Assembly (NCBI GenBank): GCA_013204985.1
Contig: JABMLG010000001.1
Span: 306,574-370,573 of the forward strand
Source: Microbacteriaceae bacterium VKM Ac-2855
Lineage (GTDB): Bacteria; Actinomycetota; Actinomycetes; Actinomycetales; Microbacteriaceae
Direction: 5' to 3'
Length of the DNA stretch: 64,000 nucleotides
Part shown: one piece after another, positions 54,749-62,977 of the stretch
How positions within the stretch are numbered: the first letter of the stretch is position 1
How the letters are laid out: every line of letters starts with the position of its first letter
Position numbers and translations under genes: made by a program
Notes under the pieces: generated by a model
What the model saw: only the letters and a program-made list of their open reading frames with translations
What the model was told of the DNA's origin: nothing
Database searches by the model: none

Positions 54749-56035
54749 ATGCAGCAACGCCGTCTCTTCTCTTCTGGTCGGTCGGAACATCGATCGCAAC
54801 CCGCTTCGCCGCCCTCCGACCGTCGAGCTGCCGGCTTACCGATCGTCGGGCTCCTCGCATTGGCCGCGGGGATCTTCGTGGCGCACACCGCCGAGTTCCT
54901 CCCGGGGGGCCTCATCCCGCTCATCGCCGACGACCTCGGAATCGACGTCGGGCTGGTCGGCCAGATGGTGTCGGTTTTCGCCTTCACGGTCGTTCTCACG
55001 ACTGCGCCCCTGGCCCTCGTCACTGGCCGGATCGGTCGGAAGACGCTCGTGGTGGCGAGTCTCGCCCTGGTGAGCCTCAGCAACGTCGCAGTCTCGGCTG
55101 CTGCATCGTTCGAGTGGATCCTTGTCGCTCGTGCGAGCGGCGCAATCGCCCACGGACTGTTCTGGGCCGTCGTCGTCACCTATGCGGTGGAGATCGTTCC
55201 GCTAGACAAGTTGGGCCGCGCGATGGCCTACACGGGTGCAGGCAGTTCGCTCGCAGGTGTTCTCGGGATCCCGATCGGGAACGCTCTGGGCGAGTTCCTG
55301 GGCTGGCGGGAGGCATTCCTCGCGGTCGCCCTCGCTGGAGCCGTCACCACCCTCGTGCTCTGGCGATGGCTCCCCCCGATCGACGCCCAGCGGCGTGTGC
55401 CCGCGGCTCCGCACCGCCCGATCGTCCGGGCTCGCTTGCTCGTCCGGGATCGCTCGCTCGCCGTCGTCGTCCTTCTCTGCCTGCTCATCCTCGTGCTGGT
55501 CCTCGGCCAGACCTCGTTCGGTCCCTACACGACCGTGTGGCTCGGAGTCGTCGCGGGGCTCGACGGCGGAGCGATCCCCGCCTACCTCTTCATCATGGGG
55601 ATCGCCGGTGCCATCGGAGCACTCGCCGTCGGCCACCTTTACGACCGCTTTCCGCGAGCGACCTTCGTCCTCGCCGGGTCGATGCTCACTGCGGCGATGT
55701 GCCTGTTCCCGACGCTGGCGGCCGAGGGCTTCTCGCCACAGCTGACCGCGGTGGCGATCTGCGCCAGCGTCTCGTTCGCCGGCATGCCGATGATGCTGCA
55801 GGCGCGGATGATGCAAACAGTGCCTCCCGCGATGCGGCGAGTGGCCGGGGCGGTGCAGACGACTGTCTTCAACCTTGCTATCGGAGGAGGCGCCGTTGTC
55901 GGCGGTCTCGTCCTCTCGGGCGCGGGAGTGCAGGTCCTCCCGTGGGTCGCCGCGGGTACCGCTGCCACTACCGTCGTGATCGCCGTCGTCTGGGAATCGG
56001 TTCGATCGCGCGTGCCGTCTCGTTCTCGTCAGTAA
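54749..56035 (+). CDS. MFS transporter (AraJ/Cml type)
   Basis: 428-aa transporter with 12 helices, beginning GLLALAAGIFVAHTAEFLPGG (here LLALAAGIFVAHTAEFLPG), with ALVTGRIGRKTLVV as loop 2-3. The ATG at 54749 is chosen because it starts close to the first helix; the frame is open further upstream without homology. A TAGGCT box at 54666-54671 could drive it. The last ~80 codons plus the following 70 bases are duplicated at 57135-57468. It could import or export the aglycone; direction is not clear. Confidence 0.87.
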   Translation: MQQRRLFSSGRSEHRSQPASPPSDRRAAGLPIVGLLALAAGIFVAHTAEFLPGGLIPLIADDLGIDVGLVGQMVSVFAFTVVLTTAPLALVTGRIGRKTLVVASLALVSLSNVAVSAAASFEWILVARASGAIAHGLFWAVVVTYAVEIVPLDKLGRAMAYTGAGSSLAGVLGIPIGNALGEFLGWREAFLAVALAGAVTTLVLWRWLPPIDAQRRVPAAPHRPIVRARLLVRDRSLAVVVLLCLLILVLVLGQTSFGPYTTVWLGVVAGLDGGAIPAYLFIMGIAGAIGALAVGHLYDRFPRATFVLAGSMLTAAMCLFPTLAAEGFSPQLTAVAICASVSFAGMPMMLQARMMQTVPPAMRRVAGAVQTTVFNLAIGGGAVVGGLVLSGAGVQVLPWVAAGTAATTVVIAVVWESVRSRVPSRSRQ

Positions 56036-56106
56036 TTGTCAAGGAGACGGTTAGTACTGCCGTGAGGACAGTACTTTGCGGTAGGGTCCGAGCGGAATCC
56101 AGTGAC
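55791..56106 (+). repeat. Segmental duplication, copy 1
   Basis: Covers the 3' end of the MFS gene and the following promoter region. It repeats at 57135-57468 with scattered substitutions, one base lost inside the former reading frame and a few short insertions. Confidence 0.85.
56053..56075. promoter_or_regulatory. Putative operator upstream of the esterase
   Basis: AGTACTG and CAGTACT, perfect 7-base arms with a 9-base spacer. The same structure lies before the MFS-GH78 operon at 57415-57437. A MarR or TetR regulator is a likely ligand; both types are encoded at 61617 and 62172. Confidence 0.55.
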
Positions 56107-56155
56107 CCATCCACCGACTGCACATCGGCTCTGGCATCCGAACCGAGGAGGACTC

Positions 56156-57121
56156 ATGACCGAAGGACAGCCCGTACCGCCGCAGGATCCCGAAGCGGAG
56201 ACGGCGCTCCTCGCACTCATCCCTCCGGGATCGAGCCGCCCCGACCCGGATCTCATCCGGATGCGCGCCCCTGCCATCGAGCACGCCGACATCGAGGCAC
56301 TCGACCCGGACGGCCGGTTCTCGCTCACACAGCAGGTGGTCGCGACGAGCGACGGCGGCGAGATCCGCCTCATCGTCGCTCGACCGACGACGGTGGCACC
56401 GAGGGGATGCGCGTACAACATCCACGGTGGCGGCATGGTCTCCGGCTCCCCCCTCGACGGGATGGCCGAACTGCTCGATCACGCCGCTGCTCTGGGCCTG
56501 GTCGTCGTCTCGGTCGACTACCGACTCGCGCCGGAGCACCCCCACCCCACTCCGCTCGAAGACTGCTACGCCGGTCTCGTGTGGGTCGAGTCGATGCTCG
56601 ACACGTGGAACGTGCCGCCGCACGCGCTGATCATCACCGGCGGAAGCGCAGGCGGAGGGCTGGCGGCGTGCTGCGCCATTGTCGCTCGTGATCGTTCGGG
56701 CCCGGCCCTGGCCGGGCAGCTCCTTCTGGCGCCGATGCTCGACAGCCGCAACGACAGCTACTCGGTGCATCAACTCGCCGGGACCGGCACGTGGGACAGG
56801 GCGTACAACACCTTCGGCTGGGCGGCCCTGCTCGGCCGGAGGAGCGGGTCCGAGGAACTCGATCCGCCGGCGTCCGCCGCGCTGGTCCCCGACCTGTCGT
56901 CGCTGCCGCCGACGTATCTCGACGTCGGCAGCACCGACACCTTCCGCGACGAGACCGTCGCCTACGCCGACCGGCTGTGGAAGGCGGGCTGCTCCGCGGA
57001 GCTGCACGTCTGGCCGGGAGGCTTCCACGGTTTCGAGGTCTTTGCGCCCCGGTCCGCTCTCGCGGTCGCCGCACGTGCTGCTCGCCTCGACTGGTTGCGG
57101 CGGCGACTCCGCACCGCGTGA
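56156..57121 (+). CDS. Alpha/beta hydrolase, HSL-type esterase (second)
   Basis: 321-aa esterase: oxyanion motif HGGGMVSG, VDYRLAPEHPHP, the nucleophile in TGGSAGGGLAA, the acid in DVGSTDTFRDE and the histidine in GGFHGFEVF. The ATG at 56156 has GAGGAG upstream. It sits alone between the two copies of the segmental duplication, with its own operator. Likely deacylates imported plant glycosides; substrate unknown. Confidence 0.9.
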   Translation: MTEGQPVPPQDPEAETALLALIPPGSSRPDPDLIRMRAPAIEHADIEALDPDGRFSLTQQVVATSDGGEIRLIVARPTTVAPRGCAYNIHGGGMVSGSPLDGMAELLDHAAALGLVVVSVDYRLAPEHPHPTPLEDCYAGLVWVESMLDTWNVPPHALIITGGSAGGGLAACCAIVARDRSGPALAGQLLLAPMLDSRNDSYSVHQLAGTGTWDRAYNTFGWAALLGRRSGSEELDPPASAALVPDLSSLPPTYLDVGSTDTFRDETVAYADRLWKAGCSAELHVWPGGFHGFEVFAPRSALAVAARAARLDWLRRRLRTA

Positions 57122-57134
57122 GTACCGGGACCGC

Positions 57135-57360
57135 TGATGCTGCAGGCGCGGATGATGCAGACGGCGCCTCCCGCGATGCGGCGAGTGGCCGGGGCGGTAC
57201 AGACGACTGTCTTCAACCTCGCGATCGGAGGAGGCCCCGTTGTCGCGGTCTCGTCCTTTCGGGCGCGGGAGTTCAGATCCTCCCGTGGGTCGCCGCGGGA
57301 GCCGCTGCCGCCACCGTCCTGATCGCCATCGCCTGGGAAGCGGTTCGACCGCACGGTCTT
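57135..57360 (+). pseudogene. Duplicated 3' end of an MFS gene
   Basis: Corresponds to the last ~80 codons of the MFS gene at 54749 (MLQARMMQTAPPAMRRVAG, cited as MLQARMMQT and PPAMRRVAGA). One base is missing near 57242 so the frame breaks, and there is no start. It is a remnant of the duplication. Confidence 0.85.
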
Positions 57361-57414
57361 GATCGGGCTGGAAGTGACTTCCGGCCCATGCGCTCTACTG
57401 TCGGGAAGACGGTT

Positions 57415-57437
57415 AGTACTGGCGTGAAGACAGTAAT
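57415..57437. promoter_or_regulatory. Putative operator upstream of the MFS-GH78 operon
   Basis: AGTACTG, 9 bases, CAGTAAT: same structure as 56053-56075 with one change in the second arm. It lies 58 bases upstream of the MFS start. Confidence 0.5.
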
Positions 57438-57494
57438 CGACGGTATCCTCGGAGCGGTGTTCAGTGACTCACTCGCCGACTTCAAAGGAGAAGC

Positions 57495-58829
57495 ATGGTT
57501 CAGAATCAGCGGACGGCCGGCCCCTGGTGGGTGGCGGTCGTATCCGGAATGGCGTCCTACATCGACGCAGCCGCCATAATCAGCTTCGGGATCGCGATCG
57601 TCGTCTTCCAACAAGCCCTCGGACTCGACGAACTCCAGGTCGGCCTCACCTCCGGATCCCTGACCTTCGGCATCGCAGTCGGAGCGCTCATCGGGGGTCG
57701 ACTCGGCGATCGATTCGGTCGACGCCCGATCTTCACCATCACGATGGGCGTGATCCTCCTCGCACTCCTCGGGCTGATCCTCGCTCCGAACTTCGTCGTC
57801 CTGCTCGCCGCGGCGGCGCTACTGGGCCTCGGGACCGGAGCTGATCTGCCCGTTTCGCTCTCGACCATCTCCGAGGCGGCCACGGACGCTAACCGCGGGC
57901 GGCTGCTGGGGCTGTCGAACCTCCTCTGGATCGCAGGCATCGTTGTGAGCACCGCCGTCGGATCGCAGTTGGCCGCCGCGGGCATCCCGGGAGTCCAGCT
58001 GATCTTCGCGATCATCGCGGTGGTCGCGTTCCTGACGATGATCGCTAGGCTCACCATCCCGGAGTCGACCGTGTGGCAGGCGGCGCGACGGGCGCAGCGA
58101 ACCAACACGGCGCGCTCCGGAGCGGCTCGCGGAGCGGTTCGCGAGCTCTTCCGAACGCCCTACCGCGCGCCGTTCGTCGCCCTCATCGTCTTCTACGCCC
58201 TGACGAATCTCGTCGCGAACACCACCGGTCAGTACGGCAACTACGTGCTCGTCAACTTCGGCGGCATTCCGATCGAGACGGCGGCTCTGATCGGACTTCC
58301 GCTTCTGCCGCTCTCCATCGCCGGCTTCCTGTGGTTCATGAGGATCGCGGACAAGCCATCGCGATTCAGCTACTTCACGATCGGCGCCGTGTGCATGGTT
58401 GCCGCACCGCTCGTCTACGCCGTCTTCGGCGTGAGCATCCCCTCTTACCTGGCGCAGGCCGTCCTCGCCACTCTCGGAAGCGCGTTCGCCTTCGAAGGCA
58501 TCATGAAGGTGTGGGCCCAGCAGTCCTTCCCCACCCTCCTTCGGACGACTGCGCAGGGCGTCATCATCGCTGTTGCTCGTTTCGCCGCAGCAGGCCTCGC
58601 CTCCGTCACTCCGCTGCTCCTGGTGGTGGGGCCGTCGGTGATGTACGGGGTACTCGCCGCTCTCGCCCTCGTCGGCGTCTCCTGGGCGTGGCTCGTCTTC
58701 CGGCGGCGGGATTCCGCGAGCGAGTTCCTCGCGACGGACGAGGGGAGTCGGTCCATCGAGCCGCCGACCGCACGGGTCGCGGCAGACTTCTCGCCCGTCG
58801 ACCCAATCCACGAAGAGAGAACGACATGA
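57495..58829 (+). CDS. MFS transporter, sugar-porter type (third)
   Basis: 444-aa 12-helix transporter. GGRLGDRFGRRPIFTITMG is the MFS loop 2-3 motif and LTIPESTVW (PESxxW) is close to the PESPR motif of sugar porters at the helix 6 end. The stop overlaps the GH78 start (ATGA at 58826), so it is probably the dedicated importer of a rhamnoside that the GH78 then cleaves in the cytosol. AAAGGAG precedes the ATG. Confidence 0.88.
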   Translation: MVQNQRTAGPWWVAVVSGMASYIDAAAIISFGIAIVVFQQALGLDELQVGLTSGSLTFGIAVGALIGGRLGDRFGRRPIFTITMGVILLALLGLILAPNFVVLLAAAALLGLGTGADLPVSLSTISEAATDANRGRLLGLSNLLWIAGIVVSTAVGSQLAAAGIPGVQLIFAIIAVVAFLTMIARLTIPESTVWQAARRAQRTNTARSGAARGAVRELFRTPYRAPFVALIVFYALTNLVANTTGQYGNYVLVNFGGIPIETAALIGLPLLPLSIAGFLWFMRIADKPSRFSYFTIGAVCMVAAPLVYAVFGVSIPSYLAQAVLATLGSAFAFEGIMKVWAQQSFPTLLRTTAQGVIIAVARFAAAGLASVTPLLLVVGPSVMYGVLAALALVGVSWAWLVFRRRDSASEFLATDEGSRSIEPPTARVAADFSPVDPIHEERTT

Positions 58830-61498
58830 CCTCCTCCGTCTCAGCACTGACCGTCGATGACCGTTCAGAGCCCCTCGGAATCGATTCATCAGCTCCGCGC
58901 TTCGCCTGGAAGGTGTCGACGCGTCAAGACAGGTACGAGATCGAGGTGTCACTCGACGCCGACTTCTCTGAGTCTGCAATCACCTGGCGCTCGGAATGGA
59001 AGGAGGATTCACGGCCCTTCGGCCACGCCTATGAAGGTCCCCCATTGGCATCGACGACGCGGTACTGGTGGCGCGTCCGAACCGACTCGGGCGGCACCCT
59101 GTCCGAATGGAGCCCGCCGTCGTTCTTCGAAACCGGACTCCTCGAGGAGAGCGACTGGTCCGCCCGATGGATCACCGATTCGGATCCGACCTCGCCGAGA
59201 ACGCTGTACTTCCGTTCCGACATCGACGTGCCGGGAGGCATCGTTCGCGCGCGTGCGTACGTGACAGCCCTCGGCTGGTACAAGCTGTGGATCAACGGGC
59301 GGAACGTGACGGGACAGGCTCTCGTTCCGCGCTTCACACCCTTCGATTCGTACGTCGAATATCAGACGTACGACATCAGCGAGTTCCTGGAGCCGGGCAG
59401 GAACGCCGTCGGAATCGTTGTGTCCGAGGGACGCTTCCGCGGCCGCCTGGGAGCGTTCTCCAAGCCCGAGCGCTTCGGCGATCGCCTCGCAGCGATCGCC
59501 CAGATCGCTGTCGACCTGGAGACGGGGGGCCGAGTGATCATCGGCAGCGACACCTCATGGACCGTCGGCGACGGGCGGATCCGCTCCGCCGACCCAAAAT
59601 TCGGAGAACGCGTCGACCTCCGGGTCGAGGCAGAGGACTGGCTGCACCTCGGAAGCGGACCGGAGAACGCCCGGGGAGCGGTCCTTCTGCCTCCGCACCC
59701 CCGGCGAATGATCGCGGAGGAGGTCGAGCGGGTCACCCAAGTCGCCGCTCTCGCGGGAACGGTCTGGGCGGCCCCGAGCGGACACCAGCTCGTCGACTTC
59801 GGCCAGAACATGAACGGGCACGCACGACTCGTTCTCGACGGACCCTCCGGAACCACGGCCGTCGTGAGGTACAGCGAGGTCCTGACCAGTGACGGCGAGT
59901 TGAACACCGATTATCTGCACTTCCCCGGGTCCTCCCAGCGCGATGAGTGGTTCCAGCGTGACGAGGTGATCCTGGACGGAGCCGAGCACGTCTACGAGAC
60001 AACGTTCGCCATCCGCGGTTTCCGGTACCTCTCGGTCGAGGGGAGCACCCGCACCCTGACGGACTCCGACGTCGAAGCCGTCGTCGTCTCGACACGGATG
60101 GAGCGCACCGGCGGCTTCGACTGCTCGGACCCTCGCCTCGTGCAGCTGTGGCAGAACTCCTGGTGGTCGATGAACTCGAACTTCGCCGATACTCCGACGG
60201 ACTGCCCGACTCGCGAGCGGTCCGGTTGGACCGGCGACATCCAGATCTTCGGCCCGACGGCCAGCGTCCTCGCCGATACGAATGCCTACCTTCGACGCTT
60301 TCTCCGAAACCTCGCCGTCGATCAGTTCGAGGACGGAACGATTCCTCCGGTCATCCCTTCCGAAGCGCCTCGGTCTCTCGGCGAGAAGGACAAGCTGCAG
60401 GACATGGCCCGGACCTCCGTGGGATGGGGTGATGTCGCGGTCATGCTTCCGTGGACGTTGTACCGGTACTTCGGAGATGTCGGTGTACTCGAGCGCCAGT
60501 ACTTGAGCGCCAAAGCCTGGGTGACGTTCCTCGAGCATCGCGGACGTCGGCGGGGAGTCGCGCGACGTCTGGGGCGACGTCTCGGAGATCTCGAGAACTT
60601 CATCATCGATACCGGCTTCAATTGGGGCGAATGGCTTCGCCCGGGCGAGAGCGCAGCCTCGCAGATGGCCGGGAATATGCTCACGGGACGACCTGAAGTG
60701 GCGACGGCGTACTACGCGAACTCTGCTCGACTCCTCAGCATGATCGCCGCGGTCCTCGGATACGACGACGATCGTGAGCACTTCGCGGATGTCGCCGCAC
60801 AGGCGCGAGAAGCATACAATCGCGCCTTCGTCCGACGCGGAGGAGCCCGGATCGGTGCCGACCGGCAGGACGACTACGTGCGCGCGCTGGCGTTTGGCCT
60901 GCTCCCGGAGTCCGAGACGACCGCCGCTGCCGATCGTCTCGTCGAGCTCATCGACAGCAACGATGGACACCTCGACACCGGATTCCTCAGCACCGCCCTC
61001 CTCCTGCCCGCACTGTGCGACAACCGCCGGGACGATGTCGCCTGGCAGGTCCTCCTTCATCCGACCTCACCGTCATGGCTGGCGCAGGTGACGCGGGGGG
61101 CCACGACCATCTGGGAGACCTGGGAGGGATACGACAAGAAAGGCGCAGCACTCGACTCGCACAATCATTATGCGTTCGGAAGTGTCAGTCAGTTCCTGCA
61201 TGAGTACGTGGCGGGCGTGCGCCCACTCGACGCGGGCTACCGCAGATTCCTGGTCGCCCCGGTTCTCGGCGACCTCGACTTCGCCGAAACCACTCTCGCC
61301 AGTCCTTACGGCACGATCGCCTCGAAGTGGGAGCGGTCGGGTGATCGGGTGATCCTCCACCTCACGGTCCCTTCGGGGACGGAGGCGGAGGTCGTTCTTC
61401 TCGGCACCCGTCGTCACCTCGGAGCCGGCGAGCACGTCGTCTCGTGCTCCGTCGCCGACGACGATTCCCAGCTGTCACCCTCGGCGACGATGCCGTGA
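58826..61498 (+). CDS. GH78 alpha-L-rhamnosidase (third)
   Basis: 890-aa rhamnosidase. N-terminal fibronectin-like domain (YEIEVSLDADFSES), then the Bac_rhamnosid_N sandwich (AYVTALGWYKLWINGRNV, PFDSYVEYQTYDI), then the barrel with PTDCPTRERSGWTGDIQIF and DTGFNWGEWLRPGES, and the C-terminal HNHYAFGSVSQFLHEYV. The acid motif has R-E-R where the second GH78 has D-E-R. No signal peptide, in line with cytosolic action after uptake by the coupled MFS transporter. An arginine-rich loop (HRGRRRGVARRLGRR) precedes the barrel helix. Confidence 0.92.
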   Translation: MTSSVSALTVDDRSEPLGIDSSAPRFAWKVSTRQDRYEIEVSLDADFSESAITWRSEWKEDSRPFGHAYEGPPLASTTRYWWRVRTDSGGTLSEWSPPSFFETGLLEESDWSARWITDSDPTSPRTLYFRSDIDVPGGIVRARAYVTALGWYKLWINGRNVTGQALVPRFTPFDSYVEYQTYDISEFLEPGRNAVGIVVSEGRFRGRLGAFSKPERFGDRLAAIAQIAVDLETGGRVIIGSDTSWTVGDGRIRSADPKFGERVDLRVEAEDWLHLGSGPENARGAVLLPPHPRRMIAEEVERVTQVAALAGTVWAAPSGHQLVDFGQNMNGHARLVLDGPSGTTAVVRYSEVLTSDGELNTDYLHFPGSSQRDEWFQRDEVILDGAEHVYETTFAIRGFRYLSVEGSTRTLTDSDVEAVVVSTRMERTGGFDCSDPRLVQLWQNSWWSMNSNFADTPTDCPTRERSGWTGDIQIFGPTASVLADTNAYLRRFLRNLAVDQFEDGTIPPVIPSEAPRSLGEKDKLQDMARTSVGWGDVAVMLPWTLYRYFGDVGVLERQYLSAKAWVTFLEHRGRRRGVARRLGRRLGDLENFIIDTGFNWGEWLRPGESAASQMAGNMLTGRPEVATAYYANSARLLSMIAAVLGYDDDREHFADVAAQAREAYNRAFVRRGGARIGADRQDDYVRALAFGLLPESETTAAADRLVELIDSNDGHLDTGFLSTALLLPALCDNRRDDVAWQVLLHPTSPSWLAQVTRGATTIWETWEGYDKKGAALDSHNHYAFGSVSQFLHEYVAGVRPLDAGYRRFLVAPVLGDLDFAETTLASPYGTIASKWERSGDRVILHLTVPSGTEAEVVLLGTRRHLGAGEHVVSCSVADDDSQLSPSATMP

Positions 61499-61561
61499 CG
61501 ATCCCCTGCCGCGGTCGGAGGCAACCCGCCCTCGATCTACACTCGAGGAGTGGCTCGTCGA

Positions 61562-61578
61562 CCTCCGTCCGACGGAGG
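61562..61578. promoter_or_regulatory. Inverted repeat before the second MarR gene
   Basis: CCTCCGTCCGACGGAGG: two 8-base arms with a single central base, 39 bases upstream of the MarR start. It may be an autoregulatory operator or the terminator of the GH78 operon; it has no T-run. Confidence 0.4.
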
Positions 61579-61616
61579 ATCATGACCGACGGGCACATGG
61601 TCGGGAGATCGGATGG

Positions 61617-62183
61617 GTGGACATGGCTAGGGCTCGGCATGCGTCGCGATTGCCGTCATCCGAAGTGATGCAGCCACTCGTCGGAATCGAGGAGGCGCGT
61701 CTCCGGGTGGCCCTGCACGCATTCGTGACCTGGTCGACCGCCAGCAGCTCTCGGGAGCGGCTGATGCGCGAAAGCGAGTTCCCCCTTCACGATGACCTCC
61801 CCGCCTTTCTTCTGGTGAATCAACTCATCTATCGCGGCGCGGTCCGGCCGTCGGACGTCGCCGACGCGATCCAGACCGGGACCTCCAACATCAGCAAGAT
61901 CGTGCGGCGCCTCGAGGACGCCGACCTGGTGACGAGGATGGCTGATCCGAAGGATGACCGCGCCACCGTCATCGTGCTGACCGAGCACGGTCGGAGTGTT
62001 GCCGCACGGATCAGCACAAGCATCGACCGGACCAGCATGCCGGCGGCCGACGGCTGGACCGCTGAGGAGTTCGACAGTCTCGAGCGCCTTATGCTCAAGC
62101 TCGTCCTGTCCCTCGACTCCCTCCCGAATGCCCCCCTGTCGACTGTCTCCGGAGTGGATCTGCGGCGGCTGTCAGGGGCGTGA
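61617..62183 (+). CDS. MarR-family regulator (second)
   Basis: 188-aa winged-helix regulator, paralogue of the one at 42800. DNA-binding part RPSDVADAIQTGTSNISKIV (20 residues), wing PKDDRATVIVLT. Start uncertain among GTG 61617, the ATG two codons later and a further ATG downstream. It lies after the GH78 operon and is convergent with the TetR gene, their 3' ends overlapping by 12 bases. Likely controls the AGTACTG operators or its own promoter. Confidence 0.87.
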   Translation: MDMARARHASRLPSSEVMQPLVGIEEARLRVALHAFVTWSTASSSRERLMRESEFPLHDDLPAFLLVNQLIYRGAVRPSDVADAIQTGTSNISKIVRRLEDADLVTRMADPKDDRATVIVLTEHGRSVAARISTSIDRTSMPAADGWTAEEFDSLERLMLKLVLSLDSLPNAPLSTVSGVDLRRLSGA

Positions 62184-62855
62184 CGGAGTTCCGTCCACCT
62201 GCTCCCACGGCCCGGGATGGACCATCGCTCGCGTCAACAGCTTCTGGATCTCCAGGAGGTTCTGGCCCGTCAGGCGACGCACCGAATCCTCCAGCAGTGC
62301 CGCGACGTCGAACCCGCGGTCCGACTGCCAGAGCTGCCCGAGACCGTCCCAGATCGCGATGACTTGGCGGGCGGTCATGACCGGATCCAGTCCGTCCAGG
62401 ATGAGCCCCGCCTCCTGCGAGTGGCGGATCAACTGGGCGAACAGGGCGACCTGGCGCGCGGCTCGCTCCCTGAAGTACTCGGTGGCGGGATGCCCACTAT
62501 CGCCGGACTGGCCTCTCAGCATGAGGAAGAGCCTGAAGCGAGGGTTCTCGAACTCCATCGACGGCACCCGCGTGATCGCCCCGATGTCGAGCACAGCGTC
62601 GTCCGCGTAGGCGTTGGCGCGCTCGGCCTCCGCGTCGTCGGCGAGAGCGAGGGCCGCGACCAGGAGGTGATCCCGCGAAGGGAAGTGGTAGAGGATCGTC
62701 GTCTCGTTGATGCCGGAGCGCTGAGAAACCAGCGCCGTCGTGACGCCCTCGTGGCCGAGTTCGTCGACGAGTTCCAGCACCACTCGTGCGATCGCCTCGC
62801 GACGTCTTCTCGTGGGGGCGTACGGGCCACGTTTCGTCGGTGACGAGGTGCTCAT
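62172..62855 (-). CDS. TetR-family regulator (third)
   Basis: 227-aa repressor. HTH: LVSQRSGINETTILYHFPSR (20 residues). The effector domain contains GHPATEYFRERAARQVALF in part, similar to the second TetR. The ATG at 62855 (MSTSSPTKRG) is the likely start; an open frame extends 31 codons upstream. Overlaps the MarR gene tail to tail. Proximity to the MFS-GH78 operon suggests regulation of glycoside use. Confidence 0.87.
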   Translation of the reverse strand: MSTSSPTKRGPYAPTRRRREAIARVVLELVDELGHEGVTTALVSQRSGINETTILYHFPSRDHLLVAALALADDAEAERANAYADDAVLDIGAITRVPSMEFENPRFRLFLMLRGQSGDSGHPATEYFRERAARQVALFAQLIRHSQEAGLILDGLDPVMTARQVIAIWDGLGQLWQSDRGFDVAALLEDSVRRLTGQNLLEIQKLLTRAMVHPGPWEQVDGTPSRP

Positions 62856-62977
62856 GATCACAACTCTACTTTCGCGCCCAACCCGCTCGGACCGACTGAC
62901 GTCGATCGGAGGTGCCGACTCCAGCCTCGGCGGTGGTGGCCCGGACATCAGAGCGGCATGATGTCCGGGCTTTCGGT

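Larger units (their letters stand above)
57135..57468 (+). repeat. Segmental duplication, copy 2
   Basis: Partner of 55791-56106. It carries the dead MFS tail and a second, slightly changed operator, which now precedes the MFS-GH78 operon. Confidence 0.85.

Noticed and set aside
60530-60600. Arginine-rich stretch in the third GH78 as a double frameshift
   Set aside because: Homology resumes in the same frame on both sides and this loop is variable in GH78, so a compensated frameshift is not needed.
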